A stretch of DNA of 64,000 nucleotides from Nocardioides agariphilus (GTDB taxonomy: Bacteria > Actinomycetota > Actinomycetes > Propionibacteriales > Nocardioidaceae), in NCBI RefSeq assembly GCF_015352445.1, contig NZ_JADKPO010000004.1, positions 124,001-188,000 of the forward strand, read 5' to 3'. Both the position numbers and the translations under genes were made by a program. Shown here one piece after another: positions 55,222 through 63,519 of this stretch (its first letter is position 1; each line of letters opens with the position of its first letter). The notes under the pieces are model-generated. The model ran no database searches. It was not told the DNA's origin and worked only from the letters and a program-made list of their open reading frames with translations.

Positions 55222-55250
55222 TCTACGTTTGTAGATTCTACTGATGTAGA
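55222..55250. promoter_or_regulatory. Double operator TCTAC-N4-GTAGA
   Basis: Two perfect dyads, TCTACGTTTGTAGA (55222-55235) and TCTACTGATGTAGA (55237-55250), are spaced 15 bp centre to centre. The minus-strand -10-like TAGAAT (55240-55235) lies between them. A repressor bound here would block the small membrane-protein promoter. The layout resembles BlaI/MecI/CopY-type operators; no such regulator is in the window. Confidence 0.75.
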
Positions 55251-55318
55251 AGATACCTCGGAGTCGGGTTGTTCCCTCTCAGCGCCGAAGTGAGCCAGGT
55301 CACCCTGAGCGCTCGCGT

Positions 55319-55324
55319 TAGCCT
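55319..55324 (+). promoter_or_regulatory. -10 hexamer TAGCCT for the leaderless cyclase gene
   Basis: TAGCCT lies 6 nt before GTG 55331. Confidence 0.5.
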
Positions 55325-55330
55325 TCCGCC

Positions 55331-58300
55331 GTGGGGGGATGTCCGAGCTGCGGAGCGGTGTCCGAGACCCAGGAGGCCTTCTGCGGCTCGTGCGGCACCG
55401 CGCTCGCCGTGGGCTGCCGTACCTGCCAGGCGCCGTTGACCGCGGGTCAGCGCTTCTGCACGCGGTGCGGTACGCCCGTCAACGTCGAGGACGACGTGGA
55501 CCCCGCCGTGCCGGTCCCGGAGACAGAGCGGCGACTCTGCTCGCTGCTCTTCGTGGACCTCGTCGGCTTCACGCCGCTCAGCGAGGGACGTGACCCTGAA
55601 GAGGTCCGCGAGCTCCTCTCCGACTACTTCGCCCTGGCGCGACGCGTGGTCGGCCGATACGGCGCGGTGATCGAGAAGTTCATCGGCGACGCCGTGATGG
55701 CGGTGTGGGGCACGCCGGTCGCGACCGAGGGCGACGCCGAGCGCTCGGTCCGCGCCGCCCTCGACCTCGTCGCCGCGGTGGCCGAGATGGGCGTCCGACT
55801 CGACGCCCCGGGCCTGACGGCCAGAGCAGGGGTGGTGACCGGCACGGTCGCGACCACACCGGGTGCGGACGGGCAGGCCATGGTCGCCGGAGACCCGGTC
55901 AACACGGCCGCTCGTGTGCAGTCAGCGGCGCCGCCCGGCGCCGTACTCGTCGATGTCACCACCCGTCGTCTCGTCGGACCAGCCATCGACCTCGAGCCGT
56001 TCGGCGACCTGGAGCTGAAGGGGAAGTCGCAGCCCGAGACGCTCTGGCGCGCGCGACAGGTCGTCTCCGGGATGGGTGGTGCGCAGCGCGCCGACGGCCT
56101 GGAGGGACCGTTCGTCGGGCGCAGCACGGAGTTCACCGTGCTCAAGGACCGGCTGCACGCGACCATCGAGCACCGCTCCCCCGGGCTGGTGCTCGTGACG
56201 GGGGCCCCGGGGGTCGGCAAGTCCCGGTTGGGATGGGAGCTGGAGAAGTACGTCGACGGGCTGGCCGACGCCGTGTTCTGGCACCGGGGCCGGTGTCCCA
56301 CGTTCGGCGAGGACACGGCGTACTGGGCGCTGACCGAGATGGTCCGCGCACGCCTGGGCATCGGCGAGGACGACGACCTCAGCACGGTCGAGGAGAAGCT
56401 CGCCCAGACCCTCGACAGGCTCTTCGACGACCCCGCTGACCAGGCGCTGGTGGCCGATCGACTGGCCCCCCTGCTGGGCTTGCCGGTGAGCCGCGACGGC
56501 CACCCCCAGGCGGAGCTGTTCGCCGGCTGGCGGACCTTCTTCGAGGGCCTGGCCCGCCAGCAGCCGGTTCTTCTGGTCATCGAGGACCTCCACGACGCCG
56601 ACGAGGGCCTGCTCGACTTCGTCGAGCACCTGGTCGCCTGGGTGCGCGACCTGCCGGTGCTCGTCATCGGCTTCGCGCGGCCCGAGCTGCTCGAACGCCG
56701 GCCCGGACTGGGCGACGGGCGCCATCGCACCGCACTCGCCCTGTCCCCCCTCGACGAGACGGCGATGCTCGAGCTCCTGGCCGGGCTCGTCGACCACCTG
56801 CCCGGCCCCGCCGCCGCCGCGATCCAGGCGCACGCCCAGGGGATCCCGCTGTTCGCGGTCGAGACGGTGCGCTCGCTGATCGACCAGCAGGTCGTGGTGG
56901 CCACGGGAGAGGGCTACTCGCTCGCCGGCGACCTCGGCACCCTCGATGTCCCCGACAGCCTCCAGTCGCTGCTCGCGGCCCGCCTCGACGCGCTCGATCC
57001 CGTGGCTCGCTCCCTCGCGGGCGACGCCGCGGTGATCGCGGCACCGTTCACCGTCGAGACGATGACCGCCGTCTCCAGCCTCACCCCCGCGCAGGTCGCG
57101 GCCGGGCTCGCCGAGCTGGCTCGGCGCGATGTGCTCGTCACCAGTGCTGATGCACTCTCCCCGCAGCTCGGCTCCTTCGGCTACAGCCACGGGCTCCTGG
57201 CCCAGGTCGCCTACCAGACGCTCTCCCGCAAGGACCTCAAGGAGCGGCACCTACGGGTGGCACGGCACCTCGACGGGTCGGCCCGCAACGAGGGCGACGC
57301 CCTTGCGGAGCTGGTCGCCCAGCACCACGTGCGAGCGCTGCGAGCGCGTCCCCACGACCCGGATGTGCCGGCGTTGCGCGAGGAGGCGGTGCACTGGCTC
57401 GGCCGCGCCGGCGAGCGTGCGGCCACGACAGGTGCACCGGCCTCGGCTGCCCGCCTCTACGCCACGGCTGCTGAGCTGGCCGAGGAGGACGGCACCGAGA
57501 CCGGCGCTCTCGCCGCGGCCGGCTTCTGGATGCGCTCGGGTCACGCGTCGCTGGCCCTCGGCGACGGCCACGCCATCATCGCGGCTGCCAGCCGGGCGGC
57601 CGATCTGCGCGCCAGGCACGGCCGGACCCGCGAGGTGGCCCTGGCCCAGGTGCTCCGCGGACGTGGGCTGTTCTTGTCCGGCCGTGCCGACGAGGCCCGC
57701 ACGCTGATGCTCGCGGCCACCGCCGAACTGGAGGCCGAACCCGGCGTCGACACGGTCGCGGCGATGGCCGACGCGCTCGCACCGTTCTCGATGTCGGGCC
57801 TCGACGCGGGTGAGGAGCTCACCGAGCGCGCGCTGGTACTCGCCCAGCAGCTCGGGGTCACCGGGCCGCACTGGATCGACCTGCTCATCCACCGGGCCCT
57901 CGTGCTGGCGACTCGCGACCGCAGAGCCGAGGCCGCGACCTACCTGCGCGAGGCGCTGCGGCTCGCCGAGCTGGCAGACGACCCGCTCGCACGGGCCCGG
58001 GCCCTCCTCAACCTCGGTGACGCCGTGACCTCCACCGACCCTGCCGAGTGCCTACGCCTCTCCCTCCAGGTCATCGAGCTGGCCCGGCTCACCGGCGGCC
58101 ACTACTGGCTGCTCTACGGCACGAGCAACGGCGTGCTCGCCGCCTTGGTCACCGGGGACTGGGACATCGCAGCGGGGCTGGTCGAAGGTGCACTCGAGGA
58201 CGACGCCCTCATCGACGTCGGCATCCTCGTCCCGACAGCGGCGATCGTGTGGGCCCTGCGCGGCAAGGCCGAGCAGGCACACGCGTTGCTGGTCGCCATG

Positions 58301-58837
58301 CAGGTCGTCGAGCGCGACGCCCAGGAGTCGGCGTACCTCGACTACGCCTGGGCCGTCGTGCTGGAGGCCGAGGGCGACCTCGCAGGCACCCTCGAGCACG
58401 CCCAGCGCTCGGCCGAGACCAGCATGCGCATCGGCCTGCATTCCGACATCTTCCGGATGGCCTGGCCACTGGCCGCACGAGCCGCGCACGCCAACCACGA
58501 CGACGCCGCCACCAAGGCGCTGCTCGCGATGCTCGAGGGCAGGCTGCCGGGCGAGTTCCCGCCGGTGGTGCGCGCCGAGCTGGCGCTGGCCGGTGCGCGG
58601 GCGCTGCCCGATGCCGACGCGCGTACGCCGGCGCTCGCGGCGGCCCTCACTCTCGCGCGCAGCGCCGGGTCGCCCTACCACCTGGCGCAGGCGCTGCTCG
58701 ACGTGGCCGAGGACGGCAGCTCCACCGAGGCCGACCCGGACCGGGTCGATCCGGCGGTGGCCGAGGCGCTGGCGATCGGCGAGGCGCTCGGGTCGCCGTT
58801 GGTCATCGGCCGGGCCCGTGCCCTGGCCGCGAGGTGA
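55331..58837 (+). CDS. Multi-domain signalling protein: zinc ribbons, class III cyclase, AAA-type ATPase, TPR
   Basis: A 1168-residue protein. Residues 1-50 hold two zinc-ribbon motifs (CPSC...CGSC; CRTC...CTRC). Residues about 70-230 form a class III nucleotidyl cyclase: metal Asp in LLFVDLVGFTPLS, IEKFIGDAVMAVWG, and GDPVNTAARVQ with the catalytic Asn and Arg. The ATPase has Walker A TGAPGVGKS (about 290) and Walker B VLLVIEDLHDAD (about 415). The remainder is TPR-like helices. It should make cAMP or cGMP in response to an unknown ligand. The position I align with the adenine-selecting Asp is Met, so substrate choice is uncertain. A cyclic-nucleotide-binding protein gene converges on it. 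Confidence 0.9.
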   Translation: MGGCPSCGAVSETQEAFCGSCGTALAVGCRTCQAPLTAGQRFCTRCGTPVNVEDDVDPAVPVPETERRLCSLLFVDLVGFTPLSEGRDPEEVRELLSDYFALARRVVGRYGAVIEKFIGDAVMAVWGTPVATEGDAERSVRAALDLVAAVAEMGVRLDAPGLTARAGVVTGTVATTPGADGQAMVAGDPVNTAARVQSAAPPGAVLVDVTTRRLVGPAIDLEPFGDLELKGKSQPETLWRARQVVSGMGGAQRADGLEGPFVGRSTEFTVLKDRLHATIEHRSPGLVLVTGAPGVGKSRLGWELEKYVDGLADAVFWHRGRCPTFGEDTAYWALTEMVRARLGIGEDDDLSTVEEKLAQTLDRLFDDPADQALVADRLAPLLGLPVSRDGHPQAELFAGWRTFFEGLARQQPVLLVIEDLHDADEGLLDFVEHLVAWVRDLPVLVIGFARPELLERRPGLGDGRHRTALALSPLDETAMLELLAGLVDHLPGPAAAAIQAHAQGIPLFAVETVRSLIDQQVVVATGEGYSLAGDLGTLDVPDSLQSLLAARLDALDPVARSLAGDAAVIAAPFTVETMTAVSSLTPAQVAAGLAELARRDVLVTSADALSPQLGSFGYSHGLLAQVAYQTLSRKDLKERHLRVARHLDGSARNEGDALAELVAQHHVRALRARPHDPDVPALREEAVHWLGRAGERAATTGAPASAARLYATAAELAEEDGTETGALAAAGFWMRSGHASLALGDGHAIIAAASRAADLRARHGRTREVALAQVLRGRGLFLSGRADEARTLMLAATAELEAEPGVDTVAAMADALAPFSMSGLDAGEELTERALVLAQQLGVTGPHWIDLLIHRALVLATRDRRAEAATYLREALRLAELADDPLARARALLNLGDAVTSTDPAECLRLSLQVIELARLTGGHYWLLYGTSNGVLAALVTGDWDIAAGLVEGALEDDALIDVGILVPTAAIVWALRGKAEQAHALLVAMQVVERDAQESAYLDYAWAVVLEAEGDLAGTLEHAQRSAETSMRIGLHSDIFRMAWPLAARAAHANHDDAATKALLAMLEGRLPGEFPPVVRAELALAGARALPDADARTPALAAALTLARSAGSPYHLAQALLDVAEDGSSTEADPDRVDPAVAEALAIGEALGSPLVIGRARALAAR

Positions 58838-58843
58838 GCCGGG

Positions 58844-59263
58844 TCAGCGAGCGCTCTCGACGGCCCGCAGCCGCGCGCACAGCACCTTGAGGAGGACCTT
58901 GGCGACCTCGGGCTCCTCCTCGAGGATCGGGTGGAAGGACCACGAGGGGATCGAGATCGTGGTCATCTCGGTCTCGGCATGGACGGTGGCCGAGCGGGGC
59001 TGGCCGTCGATCATCGAGATCTCGCCGAAGTAGTCACCCGGGCCCAGGCCCGGACGATCCTGCCCGTTGACGTGCACGGAGGCGTTGCCCTCCTTGATCA
59101 GGTGGAAGCCGGCCGCACCGCCGCCCTGCTCGGTGATGTCCTTGCCCTCGGCGTGGTGGACCAGCCGCGCCTGGCTGGCGATCGCGGTCAGGTGCTTCCT
59201 GCCCAACCCGGAGAACAGGTCGGTGCGGCCCAGGGCCTCGACGATTTCCGGATCTGCCGCCAT
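58844..59263 (-). CDS. Cyclic nucleotide-binding domain protein
   Basis: A 139-residue single-domain protein of the CAP_ED fold: LGRTDLFSGLGRKHLTAIAS, then the phosphate-binding cassette GPGDYFGEISMIDGQPRSAT. The Glu and Arg of FGEISMIDGQPRSAT are the residues that hold cAMP. It has no HTH, kinase or channel domain, so it is likely a regulatory partner. ATG 59263 is preferred over GTG 59275. It converges on the cyclase gene with a 6-bp gap. Confidence 0.88.
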   Translation of the reverse strand: MAADPEIVEALGRTDLFSGLGRKHLTAIASQARLVHHAEGKDITEQGGGAAGFHLIKEGNASVHVNGQDRPGLGPGDYFGEISMIDGQPRSATVHAETEMTTISIPSWSFHPILEEEPEVAKVLLKVLCARLRAVESAR

Positions 59264-59300
59264 TGCTGCCCCCAACTACATTCGTGGTCATGTGTCCAGC

Positions 59301-59317
59301 AAACCGGTGTCCGGTTT
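59301..59317. promoter_or_regulatory. 17-bp palindrome AAACCGG-TGT-CCGGTTT
   Basis: A perfect 7-bp dyad with a 3-nt centre in the intergenic region shared by the cyclic-nucleotide-binding gene (start 59263) and the TetR gene (start 59424). Size and form fit a TetR-family operator. It lies 38 bp from the minus-strand start and 107 bp from the tetR start. Confidence 0.5.
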
Positions 59318-59410
59318 CCTGGTCGGCCGGTCGCGCGTCAACGTAGCGCCACCCTCAGTCCCGGGCAACGGCTGGGCTCCTCCAGCACGGTCACGGTCTG
59401 ACAACGGCGG

Positions 59411-59416
59411 TAAGGT
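59411..59416 (+). promoter_or_regulatory. -10 hexamer TAAGGT for the leaderless TetR gene
   Basis: TAAGGT lies 7 nt before GTG 59424. Confidence 0.45.
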
Positions 59417-59423
59417 CCGGCCC

Positions 59424-60035
59424 GTGCCCGCCCTCTCATCGCGACGACAGGACCTGATGGCAGCCGCCACCCGCGTCCTGGCCGAGCAGGGTCTGCGAGG
59501 GCTGACCCACCGGGCCGTGGACCGGGAGGCGGGGCTCAGCGAGGGCAGCTGCTCGGCGTACTACCGCACCAGCAGGGCCTTGCAGGAGGCGCTGGCCCAG
59601 TACGTCGCCGCGACGGCCGCCGCCGACGTCATCGCCTTGACCGAGGAGCTCCGCGCGTGTGGCCCCGACGACGACCGCAAGGTCGAGCTGACCGCGCAGC
59701 TGTTCTCGCGTTGGCTCGCCGAGCGCGACGTCCTGCTGGCCCGGCTCGAGCTGGAGCTGGCTGCTGCTCGTGACCCCGACCTGGCTGCCGTCATGACCGA
59801 GTGGCGCACTCGGCTGGTGGGCCTGGTCGCCACGATGGCGACCGAGAGGGGGCTGGCTGATGCCGGGCCCCGGGCAGAGGCACTGGTCGCCAGTGCCGAC
59901 GGCGTCCTCCTGGCCGCTCTGCAGCGGCCCGTCCGCGGGCGTCGTGCCTTCGTCACCGCCTCGCTCGAGCGCCTGCTCGGCGGCCTCGCCGATCACGAGC
60001 CCGATGACGGGGCCGATCACCACGAGGACCACTAG
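59424..60035 (+). CDS. TetR family transcriptional regulator
   Basis: A 203-residue protein. The N-terminal HTH is RRQDLMAAATRVLAEQGLRG, LTHRAVDREAGLSEGSCSAY and YRTSRALQEAL, the standard TetR DNA-binding domain. A helical ligand-binding domain follows. The tail is Asp/His-rich (DHEPDDGADHHEDH), which could bind metal or be disordered. It precedes the thiolase gene by 25 bp on the same strand. The ligand is unknown; an acyl-CoA is a reasonable guess from the neighbour only. Confidence 0.9.
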   Translation: MPALSSRRQDLMAAATRVLAEQGLRGLTHRAVDREAGLSEGSCSAYYRTSRALQEALAQYVAATAAADVIALTEELRACGPDDDRKVELTAQLFSRWLAERDVLLARLELELAAARDPDLAAVMTEWRTRLVGLVATMATERGLADAGPRAEALVASADGVLLAALQRPVRGRRAFVTASLERLLGGLADHEPDDGADHHEDH

Positions 60036-60048
60036 TCCCCGACCACCG

Positions 60049-60054
60049 TAGGCT
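60049..60054 (+). promoter_or_regulatory. -10 hexamer TAGGCT for the leaderless thiolase gene
   Basis: TAGGCT lies 6 nt before ATG 60061, so the thiolase gene may have its own start inside the short gap after tetR. Confidence 0.45.
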
Positions 60055-60060
60055 GCAGCC

Positions 60061-61278
60061 ATGCCAGAGGCTGTCATCGTCGCTACCGCCCGCTCCCCCA
60101 TCGGCCGTGCAGGCAAGGGCTCGCTGAAGGATCTGAGACCCGACGACCTCGCGGCGACGATCGTGCGTGCGGCGCTCGACCAGGCGCCCGCGCTCGACCG
60201 CCATACCGTCGATGACGTCTATCTCGGCTGCGGACTGCCCGGCGGAGAGAGCGGCTTCAACATGGGCCGGGTCGTCAACGTCCTCAACGACATGGACGAC
60301 GTGCCTGCCGCAACCGTCACGCGCTACTGCGCCTCCTCGGTGCAGACCACGCGGATGGCCTTCCACGCGATCAAGGCGGGCGAGGGCGACGTCTTCGTCT
60401 CCGCCGGTGTGGAGACCGTGTCGAGGTTCGGGCTCGGCACCTCCGACAGCTGGCCCCAGACCCACAACCCGGCGTTCGCCGACGCTGAGCAGCGCACCGC
60501 CGAGTCGGCCCTGGGTGGCTCGTCCTGGCACGACCCGCGGCTGGACGGCAAGGCCCCCGACATCTACGTGGCCATGGGCCAGACGGCCGAGAACCTCGCC
60601 CAGTCACGGGGTCTGAGCCGTCGCGAGCTCGACGAGTTCGGGGTGCGCAGCCAGAACCTCGCCGAGAAGGCCATCGCAGAGGGCTTCTGGGCCCGCGAGA
60701 TCACACCGGTCACCACCCCGGATGGCACCGTCGTCTCGGCCGATGACGGACCCCGAGCGGGGGTCACCTACGAAGCGGTCGCCGACCTCAAGCCGGTGTT
60801 CCGGCCCGACGGCCTGGTCACCGCCGGCAACTGCTGCCCCCTCAACGACGGTGCCGCTGCAGTGGTGGTCATGTCCGACACCCGGGCCGCCGAGCTCGGC
60901 ATCACTCCCCTGGCCCGCATCGTCGCGACCGGAGTCAGCGGCCTCTCCCCCGAGATCATGGGCCTGGGCCCGGTCGAGGCGACACGTCGTGCCCTGGCCC
61001 TGGCCGGCATGTCCATCGGCGACATCGACCTGGTGGAGATCAACGAGGCCTTCGCGGCGCAGGTGGTGCCGTCCTACCAGGACCTCGGCATCGACCTCGA
61101 CCGCCTCAACGTCAACGGCGGCGCCATCGCCATCGGTCACCCCTTCGGCATGACCGGTGCCCGCCTGCAGACGACGATGCTCAACTCCCTGGACTGGCAC
61201 GACAAGACCACCGGCCTGGTCACCTTGTGCGTCGGCGGCGGACAAGGGATGGCGCTGATCCTGGAGCGGCTGTCCTAG
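60061..61278 (+). CDS. Acetyl-CoA acyltransferase (thiolase)
   Basis: A 405-residue thiolase. The acyl-accepting Cys is C90 in RYCASSVQTTRMAFHAIKAG; the catalytic His is H360 in AIAIGHPFGMTGAR and the second Cys is C390 in LVTLCVGGGQGMAL. VEINEAFAAQVV is the family motif. It may degrade 3-ketoacyl-CoA or make acetoacetyl-CoA; sequence alone does not say. No other beta-oxidation gene is adjacent. It is sandwiched between tetR and marR genes, probably as one operon. Confidence 0.94.
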   Translation: MPEAVIVATARSPIGRAGKGSLKDLRPDDLAATIVRAALDQAPALDRHTVDDVYLGCGLPGGESGFNMGRVVNVLNDMDDVPAATVTRYCASSVQTTRMAFHAIKAGEGDVFVSAGVETVSRFGLGTSDSWPQTHNPAFADAEQRTAESALGGSSWHDPRLDGKAPDIYVAMGQTAENLAQSRGLSRRELDEFGVRSQNLAEKAIAEGFWAREITPVTTPDGTVVSADDGPRAGVTYEAVADLKPVFRPDGLVTAGNCCPLNDGAAAVVVMSDTRAAELGITPLARIVATGVSGLSPEIMGLGPVEATRRALALAGMSIGDIDLVEINEAFAAQVVPSYQDLGIDLDRLNVNGGAIAIGHPFGMTGARLQTTMLNSLDWHDKTTGLVTLCVGGGQGMALILERLS

Positions 61279-61280
61279 CC

Positions 61281-61775
61281 GTGCCCGATACCGACGACCC
61301 CGTGGCACGGTGGCTCGACACCTCCCAGCAGCAGGCCTGGCGGGCGCTGATCATGGGGATGACGCTGCTGACCGACCGCCTCGACGCGGACCTGCGCCGG
61401 GGCTTCGACATCTCGCTGGCCGAGTACGAGATCTTGGTCCGTCTCTCCGAGCGCCCCGAGCGTCGGCTGCGGATGGCGCAGCTCGCCGACGCGATGGCCC
61501 ACAGCCGCAGCCGCGTCACCCACACGGTCAAGCGCATGGAGAAGGCAGGCCTGGTCCGGCGCTTCGACTCCGAGGAGGACCGGCGCGGCGTGGTGTGCGA
61601 GATGACCGAGCAGGGCTACGACCTGCTGGTCCGGATGGCCCCGACGCACGTCAACGGGGTCCGCGACTACCTGGTCGACCTGGCAACCGATGACGACCTC
61701 GAGGCGCTCGGCCGGGTGATGAACAGCGTGGCCGACAAGCTCGTTGTCGCCCACCCGGAGAGCGAGATCCGCTGA
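61281..61775 (+). CDS. MarR family transcriptional regulator
   Basis: A 164-residue winged-helix regulator: ISLAEYEILVRLSERPERRL, RMAQLADAMAHSRSRVTHTV and KRMEKAGLVRRFDSEEDRRG give the recognition helix and wing. GTG 61281 lies only 2 bp after the thiolase stop codon, so it is translated from the same mRNA. Ligand and targets are unknown; the operon suggests a role in lipid or aromatic metabolism. Confidence 0.9.
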   Translation: MPDTDDPVARWLDTSQQQAWRALIMGMTLLTDRLDADLRRGFDISLAEYEILVRLSERPERRLRMAQLADAMAHSRSRVTHTVKRMEKAGLVRRFDSEEDRRGVVCEMTEQGYDLLVRMAPTHVNGVRDYLVDLATDDDLEALGRVMNSVADKLVVAHPESEIR

Positions 61776-61834
61776 GCGACCCCGAGGTCCTCGCCTCTCC
61801 GGTCGCACGCGGGCGGCCGGTCGTCCGCATCCTC

Positions 61835-62341
61835 GTGGCGGTTGCAGCGGTCGCTCTGGCCGCCTGGGGACTCGCCACCCGGCTCGAGGCCGCCGACGGT
61901 GGCCGCTCTGCGCGGTTCGGTCCGCCGTCGCCGACGAGCCCAACCTCAGACTCAGCCCCAGACACAGCCTCAGACACAGCCTCAGATTCGACACTCACGC
62001 CTCGGGCCATGCAGACCGGACCGCCACCGTGGGTCCGCTACCCCACGCCGCTGGAGGGCCGCTGGGTCAGTGACGTCCTGCCCGAGCAGGTCACGCTGGT
62101 GATCAAGAACGCCTCTCTCGACATCTACCGCGACGGGGCCGATCGGCCGGGCCGGGCGCCGTACGTGCATCGTTCGATCACGGTGCGGGGCGACCGGCTG
62201 TATGTCCGCGAGCCCGACGACAACCATGTGCTGGTGTCGTATGCCTGGCGGATCGCGGGCGACGACTTGACCTTCGAGCTGCTGGACGCGACGGCGCCTC
62301 GTGGGCTCCCCACGGGGGACGAGACGTTCAGCCGGTCCTGA
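61835..62341 (+). CDS. Exported or membrane-anchored protein of unknown function
   Basis: At least 168 residues: a membrane segment (VAVAAVALAAWGLATRL), a Ser/Thr/Asp linker (SAPDTASDTASDS, encoded by a short 12-bp DNA repeat) and a beta-rich C-terminal domain (VTLVIKNASLDIYRDG; RLYVREPDDNHVLVSYAWRI). GTG 61835 falls inside the hydrophobic stretch, so the true start may be upstream. The frame is open back to CTG 61772, which overlaps the marR stop and would give a basic lead (RGRPVVR). The domain looks lipocalin-like, but I cannot assign it. Confidence 0.6.
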   Translation: MAVAAVALAAWGLATRLEAADGGRSARFGPPSPTSPTSDSAPDTASDTASDSTLTPRAMQTGPPPWVRYPTPLEGRWVSDVLPEQVTLVIKNASLDIYRDGADRPGRAPYVHRSITVRGDRLYVREPDDNHVLVSYAWRIAGDDLTFELLDATAPRGLPTGDETFSRS

Positions 62342-62408
62342 CACCGGCTTCGGCCTGTGTCAGCGGGCCGACAGACCAGTCGAGTGCCGTACGACGAGAG
62401 TCGGCGTC

Positions 62409-62504
62409 GTGAGTACGTTGCGCATCTTTGCCTGGGTCCTCGGGGCAGCACTTCTGGCTGGGTTGCCGGCCGCAGCACACCTGATGCCCGGGGCACCCAG
62501 CTAG
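62409..62504 (+). CDS. Possible 31-residue membrane peptide
   Basis: GTG start, then STLRIFAWVLGAALLAGLPA and AAHLMPGAPS: one hydrophobic helix with a short polar end. It lies in the 160-bp gap before the convergent YihY-type gene and overlaps that gene's stop by 3 bp. The composition fits a small membrane protein, but chance cannot be excluded. Confidence 0.3.
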   Translation: MSTLRIFAWVLGAALLAGLPAAAHLMPGAPS

Positions 62505-63496
62505 TCGTCCCGGTCGGGGCCGAAGTCGACGGTGACCGTCTCGAACCCCTTGTGCCGCTGGGCCGCGGCATACCCGCTGTAGGCGCGGCGATCGGCCTCG
62601 GTCAGGCGCACGGAGTCGGTGAACGGCGTCAGCAGGGCTCGCGGCCACAGGTGCTTGTCGAGCACCACGTTGAGCTCCACGCCCAACATGCCGGCGACGG
62701 AGACCAAGAAGATGGCCGCCATCAGGCCCAGCACCAGCCCGAAGGTCTGGTTGACGGTGTCGGCGCCGGCCAGCACGTGCGTCACGTAGATCGCACCCAC
62801 CTGTTGGAGCAGGTGCCACAGCACGGCGGTCAGGAGCGCACCCGGGAGCGTGGTCCGCTGCCGGTCCGGCCGAGCGGCCGCCAGCCGCATCAGCACGAAC
62901 AGCACGCCACCGACGACCAGCACGCTCACCACGCGCGCCAGCCAGCGCACCGGGGAGTCCTCGAACCAGGCGATCAGCGTGGTGTTGCTGACCAGCACCG
63001 ACCCCGTGGTCAATGCGAGCACCGCGATGCCGCCGAAGGCCACGATCAGCAGGCCACGCACCCGCAGCAGGATGGGGTTGGGGCGGCTGTTGCGCGGGAT
63101 CGCCCACGCGATGTTCATCGCGTTCTGCACCGCGGTGCCGAGCCCCATCGCGCCGTAGGTCGCTGCCAGCGAGCCCACCACGACCGCGGTGGTCGACCCG
63201 GTGAGTCCCTCCGGCCGCCGGAACTGGTCACCGATGACCGGGAACTGGCTCAGGGCGGAGTCGAGCACCTTGGCCTGCAGGTCGGGGTCACCTTGCAGCA
63301 GGAAGCCCAGGATCGAGGTCGCGAGCAGCAGCAGCGGGAACGTCGCGAACAGCGCGTAGTAGGTGACGATGACGGCCAGATAGGTCGCCTGGTCGTCGAC
63401 GTACTTGTAGACCAGCGCGATCGGCACGCCGAGCACCGCCCAACGGCGCTGGAAGCGGTCGACAGGACCGATCCTGCCGACCCCGTCCCCCGCCAT
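62501..63496 (-). CDS. YihY/BrkB family membrane protein
   Basis: A 331-residue protein with about six membrane helices. YYALFATFPLLLLATSILGF, TYGAMGLGTAVQNAMNIAWA and GALLTAVLWHLLQQVGAIYV are characteristic of the YihY/BrkB family (once misnamed ribonuclease BN). The C-terminus is a polar cytoplasmic tail. The function is uncertain; transport has been suggested. ATG 63496 is chosen because it opens just before the first conserved helix. It follows ettA on the same strand by 23 bp. Confidence 0.9.
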   Translation of the reverse strand: MAGDGVGRIGPVDRFQRRWAVLGVPIALVYKYVDDQATYLAVIVTYYALFATFPLLLLATSILGFLLQGDPDLQAKVLDSALSQFPVIGDQFRRPEGLTGSTTAVVVGSLAATYGAMGLGTAVQNAMNIAWAIPRNSRPNPILLRVRGLLIVAFGGIAVLALTTGSVLVSNTTLIAWFEDSPVRWLARVVSVLVVGGVLFVLMRLAAARPDRQRTTLPGALLTAVLWHLLQQVGAIYVTHVLAGADTVNQTFGLVLGLMAAIFLVSVAGMLGVELNVVLDKHLWPRALLTPFTDSVRLTEADRRAYSGYAAAQRHKGFETVTVDFGPDRDD

Positions 63497-63519
63497 CTGA
63501 CGCCGCCTCGTCGGGCCGG

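Noticed and set aside
55331-58837. LuxR/LAL-type transcription factor
   Set aside because: It has a cyclase and ATPase but no C-terminal helix-turn-helix.
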